Below are positions 6,715-6,732 of a stretch of 6,732 bases of DNA, piece after piece. Origin of the DNA: CAIODY01 sp041192505. GTDB lineage: Bacteria > Bacteroidota > Bacteroidia > Chitinophagales > CAIODY01. Location of the stretch: NCBI GenBank assembly GCA_041192505.1, contig JBEEMV010000130.1, positions 1 through 6,732 of the forward strand. Reading direction: 5' to 3'. Numbering within the stretch: position 1 is the stretch's first letter; every line of letters begins with the position of its first letter. The position numbers and the translations under genes were made by a program. The notes under the pieces are model-generated. The model was not told where the DNA came from and made no database searches. It saw nothing but the letters and a program-made list of their open reading frames with translations.

Positions 6715-6732
6715 TTTTAGACAAATCTAAAA
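6715..6732. promoter_or_regulatory. Candidate MntR operator upstream of mntR-mntH
   Basis: TTTTAGACAAATCTAAAA is an inverted repeat with perfect 7-base arms around a 4-base spacer, 25 bases before the mntR ATG. Length, two-fold symmetry and TTAG/CTAA half-sites resemble DtxR-family operators, and it covers the probable -7 promoter element. It touches the window edge, so the symmetry may continue outside. Confidence 0.6.
6722..6729 (-). promoter_or_regulatory. Probable -7 promoter element of mntR-mntH
   Basis: The minus strand reads TAGATTTG, matching the Bacteroidota -7 consensus TAnnTTTG, 32 bases before the mntR ATG. This predicts a leader of roughly 25-30 A/T-rich bases with no Shine-Dalgarno. 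The -33 element would lie beyond the window and cannot be checked. The box lies inside the inverted repeat 6715-6732. Confidence 0.5.

Noticed and set aside
1..6732. Defence island, CRISPR array, tRNA, rRNA or complete insertion sequence
   Set aside because: No repeat-spacer pattern, RNA gene signature or transposase is visible; all long frames are accounted for by housekeeping and metal-homeostasis genes.

Overview
The window is AT-rich and looks like chromosomal DNA from a member of the Bacteroidota, possibly close to Chitinophagaceae. The reasons are the protein family types, start codons preceded by A/T-rich leaders with no clear Shine-Dalgarno sequence, and two sites that match the Bacteroidota -7 promoter element TAnnTTTG. 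The genus cannot be fixed from this sequence.

Layout. Positions 1-1317 (+) hold the 3' part of a tetratricopeptide-repeat protein whose start lies outside the window. It converges on gpmI (1331-2941, -), the cofactor-independent phosphoglycerate mutase of glycolysis. Upstream of gpmI on the same strand come rpoN (2959-4452, sigma-54), mntH (4609-6039, Nramp-type Mn/Fe importer) and mntR (6036-6689, DtxR/MntR-type metal-dependent repressor). The minus-strand order of transcription is mntR, mntH, rpoN, gpmI. mntR and mntH overlap by 4 bases (ATGA). rpoN and gpmI are 17 bases apart. A 156-base gap between mntH and rpoN carries a probable rpoN promoter.

How the genes fit together. mntR-mntH is a self-contained metal homeostasis operon. 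An 18-base inverted repeat just upstream of mntR overlaps its probable -7 promoter element, which fits metal-dependent autorepression. rpoN and gpmI are probably co-transcribed. Many bacterial GpmI enzymes need Mn(II), so a Mn importer upstream on the same strand is suggestive, but the link is inference.

The most unusual object is an 84-base, exactly 28-codon, palindromic element inside the gpmI reading frame (2324-2407). It has perfect 15-base inverted ends and an inner 10-base-pair hairpin of the CCCTCTCC...GGAGAGGG type. Removing it leaves an in-frame protein of 508 residues, the usual length of this enzyme, with every expected catalytic residue present. It therefore looks like a small mobile or dispersed palindromic repeat that inserted into a core metabolic gene and is tolerated as a surface-loop peptide. 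No RNA gene, CRISPR array, complete insertion sequence or defence system is visible; apart from this element the region is ordinary core genome.
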